From: Bacteroidota bacterium
Lineage (GTDB): Bacteria; Bacteroidota; Bacteroidia; Chitinophagales; Saprospiraceae
Reading direction: 5' to 3'
DNA length: 64,000 bases
NCBI GenBank assembly: GCA_017858735.1
Contig: JAFMBH010000004.1
Location: 39,353-103,352 of the forward strand
Shown here: piece by piece, positions 52,782-62,824 of the stretch
Numbering within the stretch: position 1 is the stretch's first letter
How the letters are laid out: each line of letters begins with the position of its first letter
Notes under the pieces: model-generated
Told to the model about the DNA's origin: nothing
Database searches by the model: none
What the model saw: the letters and a program-made list of their open reading frames with translations, nothing else
Made by a program: the position numbers and the translations under genes

Positions 52782-54887
52782 TTATTTTCCTACTTTAAAT
52801 ACATCGTCAGATACCTGACTATTTACATTAATAGATTTCACATTAGCATCTAAAGGTGCTGGCATAGCTCCTTTAATAACCAATTTGTGCGGAAATAAAA
52901 TATTAGCCACTGGCTTATAATCACCGTAATCACGAATGATGGTTACTTCCTGTTCACCTGATTTCTCCACCATAGACGTTCTCATTTTCAGACCAGAATC
53001 TACGGCAAAATAATCAGATTTAATTTTTCCTTTAGCATCTTTAATCAAAACTTTGTAGCAATCAACGCCATTAACTATTTCATTTTCAGCTAATTCCAAA
53101 GTAGTACCTTTTTCTGTGTAGAATAATTCAGGAAAGATACTTGCCTCTTCACGCAATTCATTTGCCTCATCACCTTCTACTATTTTTTCAGGCTGACCCA
53201 TGGCCGTAATTTTACCCTTAGTACCGTCAAATATCTGCTCACTTAAGGTCATACTATTCATCGTAACCGAAGAAATGAGCTTAATATTATCCTTTTGGAT
53301 ATTTTTCATGGAAAGCTGCATTCCTTGAATAGATGCTGACATTTCAATGGTCACATCCTTCACATTGGAAAGAACCTCCTTACCGCCAATGGCCTTTATA
53401 TAGTTTTCAATGATCGTAGAAGGGTCTATTTTGACCTCTGATTTCGTTTCCATTTTCAATTTTGGAACCAAAGGATTTCCATAATTATCAAGGTAGCGTA
53501 CTTTATTTTCAGCATCGAATCGAGCTAATTTTGAGGCAATTTCTGAACCTTTACCCACTGCTGAAATAAAAATCTTATCAGGATTAACATATTTCAAAGC
53601 CATGGCTTTAACCTGTGCAGCATCGACAGCACTCAATCGTTGCAAATAAGTATTGTAATAATCAGCAGGTAATTTATACCGAACAATATTGAGGGCAAAA
53701 CCTGCAATGGTAGATGGTTGTTCCAAACTACGTCCAAAACGACCAAGAAGTTCTGCTTTTGCAGCATTTAGCTCTTCATCGGTAACGGTACCCTCTCTGA
53801 TTGATTTCATTTCAACGATAAATTCAGTTAACGCTGAATCTGTAACCAGATTTCTTACATTGGCACCTGCCGTAAAGAAACCAATATGTTCATTGGGAGA
53901 AATACTTGAATAAGCCCCGTAAGTATAACCTTTATCTTCCCTAATGTTTTTAAATAAACGACTGGAGCTTCCACCTCCGAATATTTGATTCATCACTGAC
54001 ACTGCGGTAATGTCTGCTGCACCCGGCTCTAAATTTAGAGGATATGTGAGGGATAAAACAGTTTGAACCGCATCATTTTTATCATAAACATACACTTGAT
54101 TTGACGCTGGCGGTGTTGGGTCAACAAATTTTTGTGCTTTAACCTTTCCTTTTTTCCATGCCCCAAAATACTTTTCAGCCTTGGCAATAGCGTCTGCATT
54201 CGTAATATCACCTACTACAATAAGGTAAGAATTACCCGGTTTGAAATATTCATCCTTATAATTTTTACAATCCAGGACCGTAATATTTTGAATAGATTGC
54301 TCCGTAGTTGTTTCGCCGTATGGATGTTTTGTTCCATATCTCAATCTGCTTGAAATTTCAGAACTTATAGCCCCCGGGTCATCTTTTTGACTGGACAAAC
54401 CAGAAAGGGTTTGCTTCACCAGTTTATCAAATTCTTCTTTAGGAAAAGAAGCGTTAAAAAGAATATCAGACATTAATTCTAAAATAACGTCAGCGTGTTT
54501 TGATAAGGATGAAGCAGAAATACCATTTCCAGATGTATTCAGTGATGCACCTATAAAATCAACAGATTCATCGATTTGTGCTTTCGACTTAGAGCTAGTA
54601 CCAGCGCTCAATAGTGGTCCTGCTAAAGATGAAATACCCGCTTTCTCATTTTCTAAATGCAAAGGGACATCCACAAAAAGCTGAAAAGAAACCCTGGGAA
54701 GCTTGTGATTTTCAACCACAATAATTTGAAGACCATTACTTAGTTTAGATAAGGTATAATTTCCAATTTCAATTTTTGGTGCTGGACCAGCTACCGGGGC
54801 TGATTTCCTAAAATCCTCCTGTCCTTGTACAGAGAAAATAGAAAGAAATGTAAAAAGAGAAAGAATTAAAAATTTATGCTGCTGCAT
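52782..54887 (-). CDS. M16 peptidase, non-catalytic subunit with C-terminal lipoprotein-sorting-like domain
   Basis: About 701 residues with a signal peptide (MQQHKFLILSLFTFLSIFSV). The two M16 domains lack HxxEH: the corresponding first-domain segment reads ENEKAGISSLAGPLLSAGTS. The second domain keeps GGGSSSRLFKNIREDKGYTY, the substrate-binding Arg/Tyr typical of the partner subunit. An extra C-terminal domain (about 490-700; ENYIKAIGGKEVLSNVKDVT) resembles LolA/outer-membrane lipoprotein-sorting folds. It probably pairs with the catalytic subunit encoded directly upstream. Confidence 0.9.
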   Translation of the reverse strand: MQQHKFLILSLFTFLSIFSVQGQEDFRKSAPVAGPAPKIEIGNYTLSKLSNGLQIIVVENHKLPRVSFQLFVDVPLHLENEKAGISSLAGPLLSAGTSSKSKAQIDESVDFIGASLNTSGNGISASSLSKHADVILELMSDILFNASFPKEEFDKLVKQTLSGLSSQKDDPGAISSEISSRLRYGTKHPYGETTTEQSIQNITVLDCKNYKDEYFKPGNSYLIVVGDITNADAIAKAEKYFGAWKKGKVKAQKFVDPTPPASNQVYVYDKNDAVQTVLSLTYPLNLEPGAADITAVSVMNQIFGGGSSSRLFKNIREDKGYTYGAYSSISPNEHIGFFTAGANVRNLVTDSALTEFIVEMKSIREGTVTDEELNAAKAELLGRFGRSLEQPSTIAGFALNIVRYKLPADYYNTYLQRLSAVDAAQVKAMALKYVNPDKIFISAVGKGSEIASKLARFDAENKVRYLDNYGNPLVPKLKMETKSEVKIDPSTIIENYIKAIGGKEVLSNVKDVTIEMSASIQGMQLSMKNIQKDNIKLISSVTMNSMTLSEQIFDGTKGKITAMGQPEKIVEGDEANELREEASIFPELFYTEKGTTLELAENEIVNGVDCYKVLIKDAKGKIKSDYFAVDSGLKMRTSMVEKSGEQEVTIIRDYGDYKPVANILFPHKLVIKGAMPAPLDANVKSINVNSQVSDDVFKVGK

Positions 54888-54927
54888 GGTGATGTAGTAT
54901 TTGAGTATATAAAAGGTTAAAACAATC

Positions 54928-56238
54928 TTAATTTGCTTTTGGCAACCAAAATAAGACGAGACGATTTTTTTCATCAAAATAAAGATTAGCTACTCTTTGA
55001 ATATCCTCTTTAGTCACTGCCAAATAACGATTGATCTCGGTGTTAATTAAGGAAGCGTCTCCATAATGCGTTTCATAGACAGCCAAATTCTCTGCGATAC
55101 CTTCTACTGATGAAAGCTTGCTCACAAACTGGTTTTCAATTTGATTTTGTAGTTTTTTTAACTCCTGATCAGAAATGGGTTGATTTTGCACTTTTTCAAT
55201 TTCCCCTAAAATCGCCTTTTCAATATCACTTAATTCAACGCCCATATTGGCAATGCCGTAGGAAATACCCAAACCCGGATCTTCGAGTGGAAATTGAAAA
55301 GAACCTGCCTGAATGGCCAACTGTTTTTCATCGACAAGAGAACGATAAATACGAGAACTGTTACCATTTGACAACAAAGTATTTAACATTTCCATAGCAT
55401 AATAATCTTTACTTCCCTGAGCAGGCGTTCTATGACCAATAATTAAAGCTGGTAACTGAACACGATCATACACTGTATCTCTTTTGGGTCCATTTAAAGG
55501 AGCTTCGGTAATGGTTGGACGATAAATAGGTTTCGATGATTTAGGAATCGTTGAGAAATATTTTTCAACCAATGCTTTAGCCGCACTCTTATTTATATCA
55601 CCCGCAATAGTAAGAACGGCATTATCAGGAAGATAAAAATCTTTATAAAACTGCTGATAATCCTCGTCTGAGGCAGCATCCAGGTGTTCCATAGAGCCTA
55701 TTGGCATCCAACGATAAGGATGATTATCAAAAAGTCTCACAAAAACCTGCTCCATTAAAGTACCGTAAGGCTGGTTATCCATTCTTTGTTTTCTCTCTTC
55801 TTTTACTACCGCTCTTTGCGTTTCAATTCCCTTTGAATCAACCACGGCATGTTTCATTCTTTCAGATTCAAGCCATAATCCTAATTCAAGATAATTAGAA
55901 GGTAAAAACTCATAATAATACGTTCTATCCTGACTTGTATAGGCATTTAATGCTCCACCGGCACGGGAAACGTATTTATCATACTCTCCTCTTGCAATAT
56001 TCTCTGATCCTTCGAACATCAAATGTTCAAAAAAGTGAGCAAATCCAGTTCTTTCAGGCTTTTCATTTTTTGAACCTACATGATAAAGCACTGAAATCAC
56101 AACATTAGGTGTAGTATGGTCTTCGTGTAAAATAACTTTCAAACCATTATCTAAAGTAAATCGGTCAAACTGAATTTGTGTTTGCCCGAAAACAGTAGAA
56201 GATACAAGTAAAAGCAAAGCGCTTAGAAATTTTTCCAT
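54928..56238 (-). CDS. M16 zinc peptidase, catalytic subunit
   Basis: 436 residues with a signal peptide (MEKFLSALLLLVSSTVFGQ). The zinc motif is HFFEH (His68, Glu71, His72) with the distal Glu148 in AVVKEERKQR, the HXXEH-about 75-E signature of M16B. It should degrade peptides in the periplasm as a heterodimer with the HxxEH-less protein downstream (41-base gap). Confidence 0.93.
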   Translation of the reverse strand: MEKFLSALLLLVSSTVFGQTQIQFDRFTLDNGLKVILHEDHTTPNVVISVLYHVGSKNEKPERTGFAHFFEHLMFEGSENIARGEYDKYVSRAGGALNAYTSQDRTYYYEFLPSNYLELGLWLESERMKHAVVDSKGIETQRAVVKEERKQRMDNQPYGTLMEQVFVRLFDNHPYRWMPIGSMEHLDAASDEDYQQFYKDFYLPDNAVLTIAGDINKSAAKALVEKYFSTIPKSSKPIYRPTITEAPLNGPKRDTVYDRVQLPALIIGHRTPAQGSKDYYAMEMLNTLLSNGNSSRIYRSLVDEKQLAIQAGSFQFPLEDPGLGISYGIANMGVELSDIEKAILGEIEKVQNQPISDQELKKLQNQIENQFVSKLSSVEGIAENLAVYETHYGDASLINTEINRYLAVTKEDIQRVANLYFDEKNRLVLFWLPKAN

Positions 56239-56370
56239 GATATCGTTTTATAATTTAGTATTATTTCGCATAAATACAATTTAAAGTTCAATTATGTTTC
56301 ATTTTTTCGACTAAAATCGATGGTTTGGCGATGTTGGAAAATACGAGTGTAACAAAACAACTATTTTACC

Positions 56371-56378
56371 TAACTTTG
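56371..56378 (+). promoter_or_regulatory. Candidate promoter of the SDR gene
   Basis: TAACTTTG fits TAnnTTTG, 32 bases before ATG 56411. No convincing -33 TTG at the right spacing. Confidence 0.45.
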
Positions 56379-56410
56379 CCTTATTATTTGAATAAAATAA
56401 GCCCTCCATT

Positions 56411-57211
56411 ATGAAAAAACAAGTCATTTTTATTACCGGAACTTCCTCAGGACTGGGCAAGGCCATTGCTGAATTATGTAATGGAAATGGACATATTGTT
56501 TACGGAAGTTCAAGAAATCCACCGGCAGAAAACCCTTCTTTTAAAGAACTTAAAGTAGATGTTACCGATCAGCAGAGTGTTCAAAATGCCGTAAATTATA
56601 TTTTAGAAAAGGAAGGCAGAATAGATGTAGTTATTAATAATGCAGGTTTAGGTATCATTGGTCCCATCGAATATCTTGATGTTTCCGATGTTAATAAGGT
56701 TTGGCATACCAATGTGAATGGGTTATTGTATGTTTTACAAGCGGTTCTCCCTTCCATGAGACATCATAATTCTGGTAAAATATTAAGCATAAGTTCTATT
56801 GCTTCAGTCATTGCTCTACCTTTCAGAGGTGTTTATTGTGCAAGTAAAGCAGCGTGTGATAAGATTATTCAATCTTTAAGAATGGAATTATCCCAAACAA
56901 ATATTAGCTGTTGTTCCATTCAAGCCGGCGACATTAGAACATCAATCAACGAAAACAGATTAAAAGTGAAGGATTTAGAAGATCCATTTTATGCTGACAT
57001 AGTAAAAAAGACGAACAAACACATTGACGAGGAAGTAAATAAAGGCATGAGCGCGCAGGCGGTAGCCTTAGAAATCTACCGTTTGTTAAGCCATGACAAA
57101 TTACCCATTACTTATGTGGTAGGCAAATCCCTACAAAAATTATCCCTATGGATAAAAAGAATTGTTTCTGAGAGCGTATTTGAAAAAATTATTGCGTCTT
57201 ATTCCAAATAG
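56411..57211 (+). CDS. Short-chain dehydrogenase/reductase
   Basis: 266 residues, classical SDR: FITGTSSGLGKAIAELC (cofactor), VVINNAGLGIIGPIE, the catalytic SSIASVIALPFRGVYCASKA (Ser, Tyr, Lys). Arg and Ser after the first beta strand (GSSRNP) suggest NADP preference. Substrate unknown. Single gene; its stop is one base from the convergent corA stop. Confidence 0.9.
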   Translation: MKKQVIFITGTSSGLGKAIAELCNGNGHIVYGSSRNPPAENPSFKELKVDVTDQQSVQNAVNYILEKEGRIDVVINNAGLGIIGPIEYLDVSDVNKVWHTNVNGLLYVLQAVLPSMRHHNSGKILSISSIASVIALPFRGVYCASKAACDKIIQSLRMELSQTNISCCSIQAGDIRTSINENRLKVKDLEDPFYADIVKKTNKHIDEEVNKGMSAQAVALEIYRLLSHDKLPITYVVGKSLQKLSLWIKRIVSESVFEKIIASYSK

Positions 57212-57212
57212 G

Positions 57213-58160
57213 TTAAAAGAATCTTTTTCGTTGGATAATCCAGCTTAGGAGAAAAGAAACCGACGTGGCAAATACAATGATAACTGGCAGGGCAAAGGGA
57301 CTTTTTGATAATGGAAGGGGCACATTCATTCCAAAAAAAGAAGCGATTAAGGTAGGAACAGCGAGAAAAATAGTGACTAAAGTAAGTCGGTGAATAGTGA
57401 CATTCATATTATTTGAAATAATGGAAGCATAAGTATCCATGGTTCCAGAGAGGATGTTGGAATACACATTGGCCATTTCCAAGGCTTGACCATTATCGAT
57501 AATTATATCTTCGAACAAATCCATTTTTTCCTCTTCGGTTCGAATGGATAAAAAATCTACCCTTTTCATTTTCATCATAAGCAAATCATTAGCGCTCAAT
57601 GAATTGAGGATATAAACTAAGGATTTTTCAATGCTTAAGAGTTGTTTTAACTCCTTATTTCTACTGGCATGATAGAGCTCCCTTTCAATTAAATTTCTTC
57701 TGAGGTCTAATTTTTTCAAACAGGTTAGGAATCGATACACATTTTGCTCCAGGAGTTGAATAAGAAAAAACATGGCATCAGATGGATCAAAATTTCTTAC
57801 TTTATTTTCAATAAATTTATCTAAGACAGGATTATCTGCTGTGGTAATAGTAAAAACGTGTTCAGGGGAGATGATTATACCTATAGGAACAGTAATATAA
57901 ATAGCGTCATTTTCTTCCTCCGAAGTATTAAGAATAGGCGCATTTATTAAAATGAGCCGGCAGTCATCTTCTACCTCAAACCTGGATCTTTCATCTACGT
58001 CAAGGGAATCCACCAAAAAATCTAATGGAATCTCAAACTGTACCGACGTATTTTCCATTTCATCGGTAGAAAAAGGGGGTTTAATATTTACCCAACAACC
58101 TGGTTCCGGATGCTGAATTTCAGTAAGGAGACCATCAACCTTTACGTAAAAATGAACCAT
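57213..58160 (-). CDS. CorA family divalent cation transporter
   Basis: 315 residues. A large cytoplasmic N-domain leads to two C-terminal helices with the CorA selectivity motif FFGMNVPLPLSKSPF, and the protein ends in basic residues (QRKRFF). It should carry Mg2+, Co2+ or related ions. VDSLDVDERSRFEVEDDCRL is the typical N-terminal domain segment. Preceded by a -7 box at 58207-58214. Confidence 0.92.
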   Translation of the reverse strand: MVHFYVKVDGLLTEIQHPEPGCWVNIKPPFSTDEMENTSVQFEIPLDFLVDSLDVDERSRFEVEDDCRLILINAPILNTSEEENDAIYITVPIGIIISPEHVFTITTADNPVLDKFIENKVRNFDPSDAMFFLIQLLEQNVYRFLTCLKKLDLRRNLIERELYHASRNKELKQLLSIEKSLVYILNSLSANDLLMMKMKRVDFLSIRTEEEKMDLFEDIIIDNGQALEMANVYSNILSGTMDTYASIISNNMNVTIHRLTLVTIFLAVPTLIASFFGMNVPLPLSKSPFALPVIIVFATSVSFLLSWIIQRKRFF

Positions 58161-58206
58161 AGCAGGAAATTGATAATTCTTATTGAACGTTATGAAAAAG
58201 GATGTG

Positions 58207-58214
58207 CAAACTTA
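58207..58214 (-). promoter_or_regulatory. Candidate promoter of the corA-like gene
   Basis: Minus-strand TAAGTTTG matches TAnnTTTG, 46 bases before ATG 58160. The -33 region is weak. Confidence 0.45.
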
Positions 58215-58247
58215 CCTATTTTAGATTAAATAACGGTAAGAATAACT

Positions 58248-59474
58248 TTAATCCATCCTTAAAGTTCTTACAGGAGAAATGCGGGTAATCAACCAGGTTG
58301 GAAGAATTAGGAATAAGACGATAACCAAAATGGTACCCAGGTTAAGGAGTAAGATATGACTGAAATTTATAAGAATGGGGGCTTCGTTTAAATAATAATT
58401 TTCTTCAGAAAGCTTTATAAAATGACCATATTTTTGAAGTAAACAAATACTCACCCCAATAATATTTCCCCAAAACATACCTTTACTTGCAATAATACCT
58501 GCATAGAACATAAAAATTCTGCGGATACTCCAATTAGAACTACCCAGACTTTTTAGAATCCCTATCATTCTGGTCCTTTCCAACATTAAAATCAGAAGGG
58601 CCGTAACCATATTAATGATAGCAACAACAATCATGAGTGACAATATGACCACCTCATTAATATCTTGCAAAGAAAGCCATTCAAAGATTTCAGGAAGTTT
58701 GTCCCTTATGGATTGCACATTTAAATCAGGAGGTAAAACATTACTATAAATCACTTCGGCACAATAATCTATCTTACTAATATCGTCAATAAACACTTCA
58801 TAACCACCAATTTGGTTATCCGCCCAACCTTGCAATTGTTGAACTTTTCTTATATCGACTATAGCAAATTTACTATCGTATTCTTCCAGGCCCGTTTTAT
58901 AAATGCCAGAAATTTTAAAATTCCTTTTTAGCATGGTACCATTTTTCACAAAAAATAGCCTGAAGTTATCCCCTGTTTTTAATGAAAGCCTGCTGGCTGT
59001 TTGCTTGGAAATGATGATTTGGTTAGATGCCTCTTCTTTTGGGAAAGTAATAATATCTCCCTCTTGAAGGTAAGTTTTAAAAAATTGCCAATTAAAATCG
59101 GAACCAATACCCTTTAAAAAAATGCCATCTAAGTCATTTTTGCCTTTAACAATACCAGGTTGAATGGCATACACCTGAACCGCCTTTACACCTTTCATGT
59201 TTTTAAGCACAGGGTAAAAATCCTGATTATCCTCAATGGGATCTATTTCCAATAAATTTTGATAAACATTGGCAGCGTTGATATGTAAATGTCCCCAAAA
59301 GCCAAATATTTTACCACTTATTTCTGATTTAAATCCTGTAATTAATGCGGTAGTTACAATCATTACCGCAATACTCAAAGCCACGGCTAGCGAAGCTATG
59401 CGAATAATAATACTGGCAAACGACTTTTCTTTCCCGTTTGAAATACGCATGGCTAATTTAAACTCCCACCTCAT
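58248..59474 (-). CDS. LolE/LolC-like ABC transporter permease
   Basis: 408 residues with four helices: one at the N-terminus (ASLAVALSIAVMIVTTALIT) and three in a C-terminal FtsX domain (LILMLERTRMIGILKSLGSS and following). A MacB-like periplasmic domain lies between. This is the type VII ABC architecture of lipoprotein-releasing systems. No ATPase gene is adjacent, so LolD must be elsewhere, as is common in Bacteroidota. Confidence 0.9.
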   Translation of the reverse strand: MRWEFKLAMRISNGKEKSFASIIIRIASLAVALSIAVMIVTTALITGFKSEISGKIFGFWGHLHINAANVYQNLLEIDPIEDNQDFYPVLKNMKGVKAVQVYAIQPGIVKGKNDLDGIFLKGIGSDFNWQFFKTYLQEGDIITFPKEEASNQIIISKQTASRLSLKTGDNFRLFFVKNGTMLKRNFKISGIYKTGLEEYDSKFAIVDIRKVQQLQGWADNQIGGYEVFIDDISKIDYCAEVIYSNVLPPDLNVQSIRDKLPEIFEWLSLQDINEVVILSLMIVVAIINMVTALLILMLERTRMIGILKSLGSSNWSIRRIFMFYAGIIASKGMFWGNIIGVSICLLQKYGHFIKLSEENYYLNEAPILINFSHILLLNLGTILVIVLFLILPTWLITRISPVRTLRMD

Positions 59475-59517
59475 TCTGATTGATTGTATAATCCGACAAT
59501 ATAGGCAGGAATACAGA

Positions 59518-59558
59518 CAAAAAAAAATGCCCCGCCTGTAAAGTACAAGCGGGACATT
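59518..59558 (-). terminator. Rho-independent terminator of the kinase/regulator operon
   Basis: On the minus strand AATGTCCCGC pairs with GCGGGGCATT (59549-59558 with 59526-59535; one G-U pair), followed by eight T. It lies in the 218-base gap between the kinase stop and the permease start. Confidence 0.88.
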
Positions 59559-59692
59559 AAATATTACTCCCAGTTAAATTTTTTAAGTTAAAATCGAGAT
59601 ACTAATAGTGAGGCGAATTTAAATAATTACATGCCCCCTTATATCATCATCACCACTCTTAGGTGACAAAAGGCATTAAATGGGTGATAAAG

Positions 59693-62600
59693 TTAATTGA
59701 TGATTTTAATTAAGGCAGTAACCCCTCCATTTGGATGAATGTCATAAGTTATGGTACCCTTAATAATCAAAACTAATTGACATACCATAAACAACCCAAT
59801 ACCCAGTCCCTTTTCTTGAAGAGTCCCCGGCATACTCGAAACGGGAGAAAAACCAATCATTTTAGAAAAATTTTCGTCTGTCAATATTTCTGAAGAATTA
59901 TAAACAGATAAGGATAACACCTCATTTTCTCTATTGAGGGTACAAATAATATCGCCATGTTCAGGGCAATATTTTATAGCATTACTAAGAATATTTCTTA
60001 AAATGAAGGAAATGATATTGGGATCAGAATTAATTTCACCATCAAAGGCTTCAGATAATGATAATTTGAATTGAATATTTTTTCTATGTATCTGAAAAAT
60101 AAATAAATCTACTGTCGAGTTAAGTTTATCTGTTATACTAAAGGATAGATTCCGCGAGAGTTGGGTATTTTTTTCAAGATTTGACCATGTCAATAAATTA
60201 TCCACTAAATGTGAAATTTCAGTTCCACTATGTTCCAAAGATTGAGCAATTTTCAATGCCTTCTCATATTCACCTCTCTTTAACAAGTAATTAAACGTAT
60301 GACTTAGTTGTTTCATACCAGCAAGAGGAGTATTCACCTCATGGCCTAAAATATCAAAAAAGCGCCTTCTTTCCTCATTTAAAATGGCTAACTTGTTATT
60401 TTTATCGATTAGCGATTGCTCATTTAATTCTAAATCGTTTACTCTTATGGCAAGATTTCTTTCAAGTTCTTTGTTTTTTCCAGTAAGCAATCTATACCTT
60501 AAAATAAAGATTATACCAATCAAAAGTAAAAACAGAAGAAAGGCAAACCACAAAAAAGTTTTATTTTCTAATACATACTGAAGTTTATAAATGGGAATAT
60601 TAATTTCTTTTAAAAAATGCTCAGGTGAATCCTGGGATATTCTAATTTGAATATTCGATTTACCGGCAGTAGGACTTAAAGTAATAGAATTAAAATTTTC
60701 AACTAATTGCCAATCATCCAAATAGGGCGTTTTTACAAAGAAAAGTAATGATTTCCCCATGTAATTATTTGAAAAACCTGGATAAAGGGTCAGACTATAC
60801 TCATTAGTATTTAAGGTTATTTTACCTTTACTTAAATATTCAAACAGTCCATTCCTATTTCTGGTATTGCTATTATTATTTATTTCTATGGATGAAAAAT
60901 AAAAATTTCCTTTTTCAAAATCACTAAATGAATCAGCCATTTTCCGAGGATTAAATTTGACCAGACCATTAATAGTTCCCATCAGGATCTCCCCATTTTT
61001 TAAATTTAGCATGGAAAGCCAGTTAAATTCCTCTTCAAAAATACCGTCCGAAATACCATACATATTATATTTCCCATTCAAAGGATTAACTTTATAAAGC
61101 CCTTTTTCGGTACCAAGCCAAATCATTTCATCGGAACCTATTAGCATAGAGAAAATAACCTTATTAATAGGCTCTAATCTTTTTCGGATATCCCCCAACA
61201 TCTCGAATTTATTGTTTAAAACGAATAAGCCATACGCAGCTGTTGAAATTAAAAACCTGTTTTTAAAGTATTTAATGCCAGTAACTCTTACTTTAGGAAT
61301 AACCGCCAAATTAAACCACCTTTTATTTTTTAGTGAATACTTTAGTAATCCTCTATCAGTTCCAACCAAATAAAAGGAGTCCATATCAAAAAACGATGAA
61401 ATGGATGAATGTCCGGGAGGTAAAGGAAAAAAAGTTCCTAAAGAATCACGTTCCATATCAAAAGATTGAAAGCCAAAATCACCCAACCAAAAATATTTAT
61501 TGTTCAATCCCTTTTCTAAATAAATAAAATGATTAAAAAGCTTATCAATGTCGGTCTTTTCATAAACTTGAAAGTTATCCAGGTTAAAAATTTCATATTT
61601 TGAATTATATGTTCCAATATAAATGCGGTGTTTTTTTTCGTTAAGAAAAGCACCCAGGAAATAATTATTTTTAGATGAAAAATAGGTGTTTAAACCCGTA
61701 TTAAGGTTCAATAATCCATTTCCCTTATAGGAATTAAAATAAATAATGGAGTCATTGATTTGTTGCAAGCCTCTAAAACTATACCCTTCATTCTTAAAAT
61801 AAAATTTTATATCATTATTAATCAATGAATTATAAAAAAAACCAAATCCTAAATGAATCCAAACCTTTCCTAAATTATCTTCTTTAATTGGAAATCGAGC
61901 ACGCCCAAATAAGTTCTGATTATTGATTTCAGGAAAGTCTTGAAAAATCTCTCCCCGTTCATTATAAACTGAAACACTGTTTTGATATTTCATCCATATC
62001 CTTAAATTTTTATCGATAAAAAGACTATAAACATTTTCTAAAGGAATAGACAGCTTTGGAAAAGTTATGCTATTTTGAATTTTATAATCCTGATTTATTA
62101 ATATTATTTTATCATTCTCTAGTTGTAAAAAACATTTTTCATTTTGTCCTTTAAATTCAATAAAGTCTTTAATTTTAGATCCTATAATCCTTATAGAATC
62201 AATGATATTTCCATTTTTATCTAATTTAAAATAAGTATCCTCAGAATAAGCATGCCATTCACCCTGATTTGCAGGAAAAATGGATTTTATTCGATCATTA
62301 GGGGCCTTAAATTTTTGAATCCATTTATCTTTATTTTTAATATAAAAAAAACCCTTTTTGTTGATTATTGCGGTATGATTCTCAAAACCATAAAAATTAA
62401 CAATATCGTCAATAATTAACAGTTCACTTTTTATAGGAGACCAGGTTCTTAATAATGAATTAAGGATAACAACATTTAAATTTATTTTTAATCCTTGCTG
62501 AAAGATATAATTTCTATATCCAACTAAATACAAACCTCCTGACGAATTTTTATAAATTTCTTTAAATGAATAATCTGGAATACCCAGTTGGGAATAGGAA

Positions 62601-62824
62601 ATGAATTCATATTTATTCCCATCATATAAAACAAGTCCGTTTGTCAATATTATCCAAGCTCTTCCATAGTCATCAAATTCAAAATCCATCATATTATTTA
62701 GTCGAATGGATATTTCATCTTTAATAAATTGAGTAGTATATAGCGGTTTAAAGTTATTATTTTGTGCAAAGGAAGAAAAAAAAAGGACAATACTAAGGAA
62801 GAAGGAAAATAAATATTTATTCAT
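59693..62824 (-). CDS. Two-component regulator-propeller sensor histidine kinase
   Basis: 1043 residues. Signal peptide (MNKYLFSFFLSIVLFFSSFA), then a periplasmic propeller region to about residue 640 (e.g. MIWLGTEKGLYKVNPLNGKY and FLVGTDRGLLKYSLKNK-like repeats), a Y_Y_Y-like domain (about 680-760), one membrane helix (FLWFAFLLFLLLIGIIFILR) and a short coiled coil. HisKA has His828 in DILGHEVNTPLAG; HATPase has the N-box RNILSNAIKYC (Asn948) and GLGIGLFM. Unlike hybrid two-component systems of this class it has no receiver or AraC domain. It overlaps the regulator gene by 4 bases, so it is the cognate kinase. The ligand is unknown. Confidence 0.92.
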   Translation of the reverse strand: MNKYLFSFFLSIVLFFSSFAQNNNFKPLYTTQFIKDEISIRLNNMMDFEFDDYGRAWIILTNGLVLYDGNKYEFISYSQLGIPDYSFKEIYKNSSGGLYLVGYRNYIFQQGLKINLNVVILNSLLRTWSPIKSELLIIDDIVNFYGFENHTAIINKKGFFYIKNKDKWIQKFKAPNDRIKSIFPANQGEWHAYSEDTYFKLDKNGNIIDSIRIIGSKIKDFIEFKGQNEKCFLQLENDKIILINQDYKIQNSITFPKLSIPLENVYSLFIDKNLRIWMKYQNSVSVYNERGEIFQDFPEINNQNLFGRARFPIKEDNLGKVWIHLGFGFFYNSLINNDIKFYFKNEGYSFRGLQQINDSIIYFNSYKGNGLLNLNTGLNTYFSSKNNYFLGAFLNEKKHRIYIGTYNSKYEIFNLDNFQVYEKTDIDKLFNHFIYLEKGLNNKYFWLGDFGFQSFDMERDSLGTFFPLPPGHSSISSFFDMDSFYLVGTDRGLLKYSLKNKRWFNLAVIPKVRVTGIKYFKNRFLISTAAYGLFVLNNKFEMLGDIRKRLEPINKVIFSMLIGSDEMIWLGTEKGLYKVNPLNGKYNMYGISDGIFEEEFNWLSMLNLKNGEILMGTINGLVKFNPRKMADSFSDFEKGNFYFSSIEINNNSNTRNRNGLFEYLSKGKITLNTNEYSLTLYPGFSNNYMGKSLLFFVKTPYLDDWQLVENFNSITLSPTAGKSNIQIRISQDSPEHFLKEINIPIYKLQYVLENKTFLWFAFLLFLLLIGIIFILRYRLLTGKNKELERNLAIRVNDLELNEQSLIDKNNKLAILNEERRRFFDILGHEVNTPLAGMKQLSHTFNYLLKRGEYEKALKIAQSLEHSGTEISHLVDNLLTWSNLEKNTQLSRNLSFSITDKLNSTVDLFIFQIHRKNIQFKLSLSEAFDGEINSDPNIISFILRNILSNAIKYCPEHGDIICTLNRENEVLSLSVYNSSEILTDENFSKMIGFSPVSSMPGTLQEKGLGIGLFMVCQLVLIIKGTITYDIHPNGGVTALIKIIN

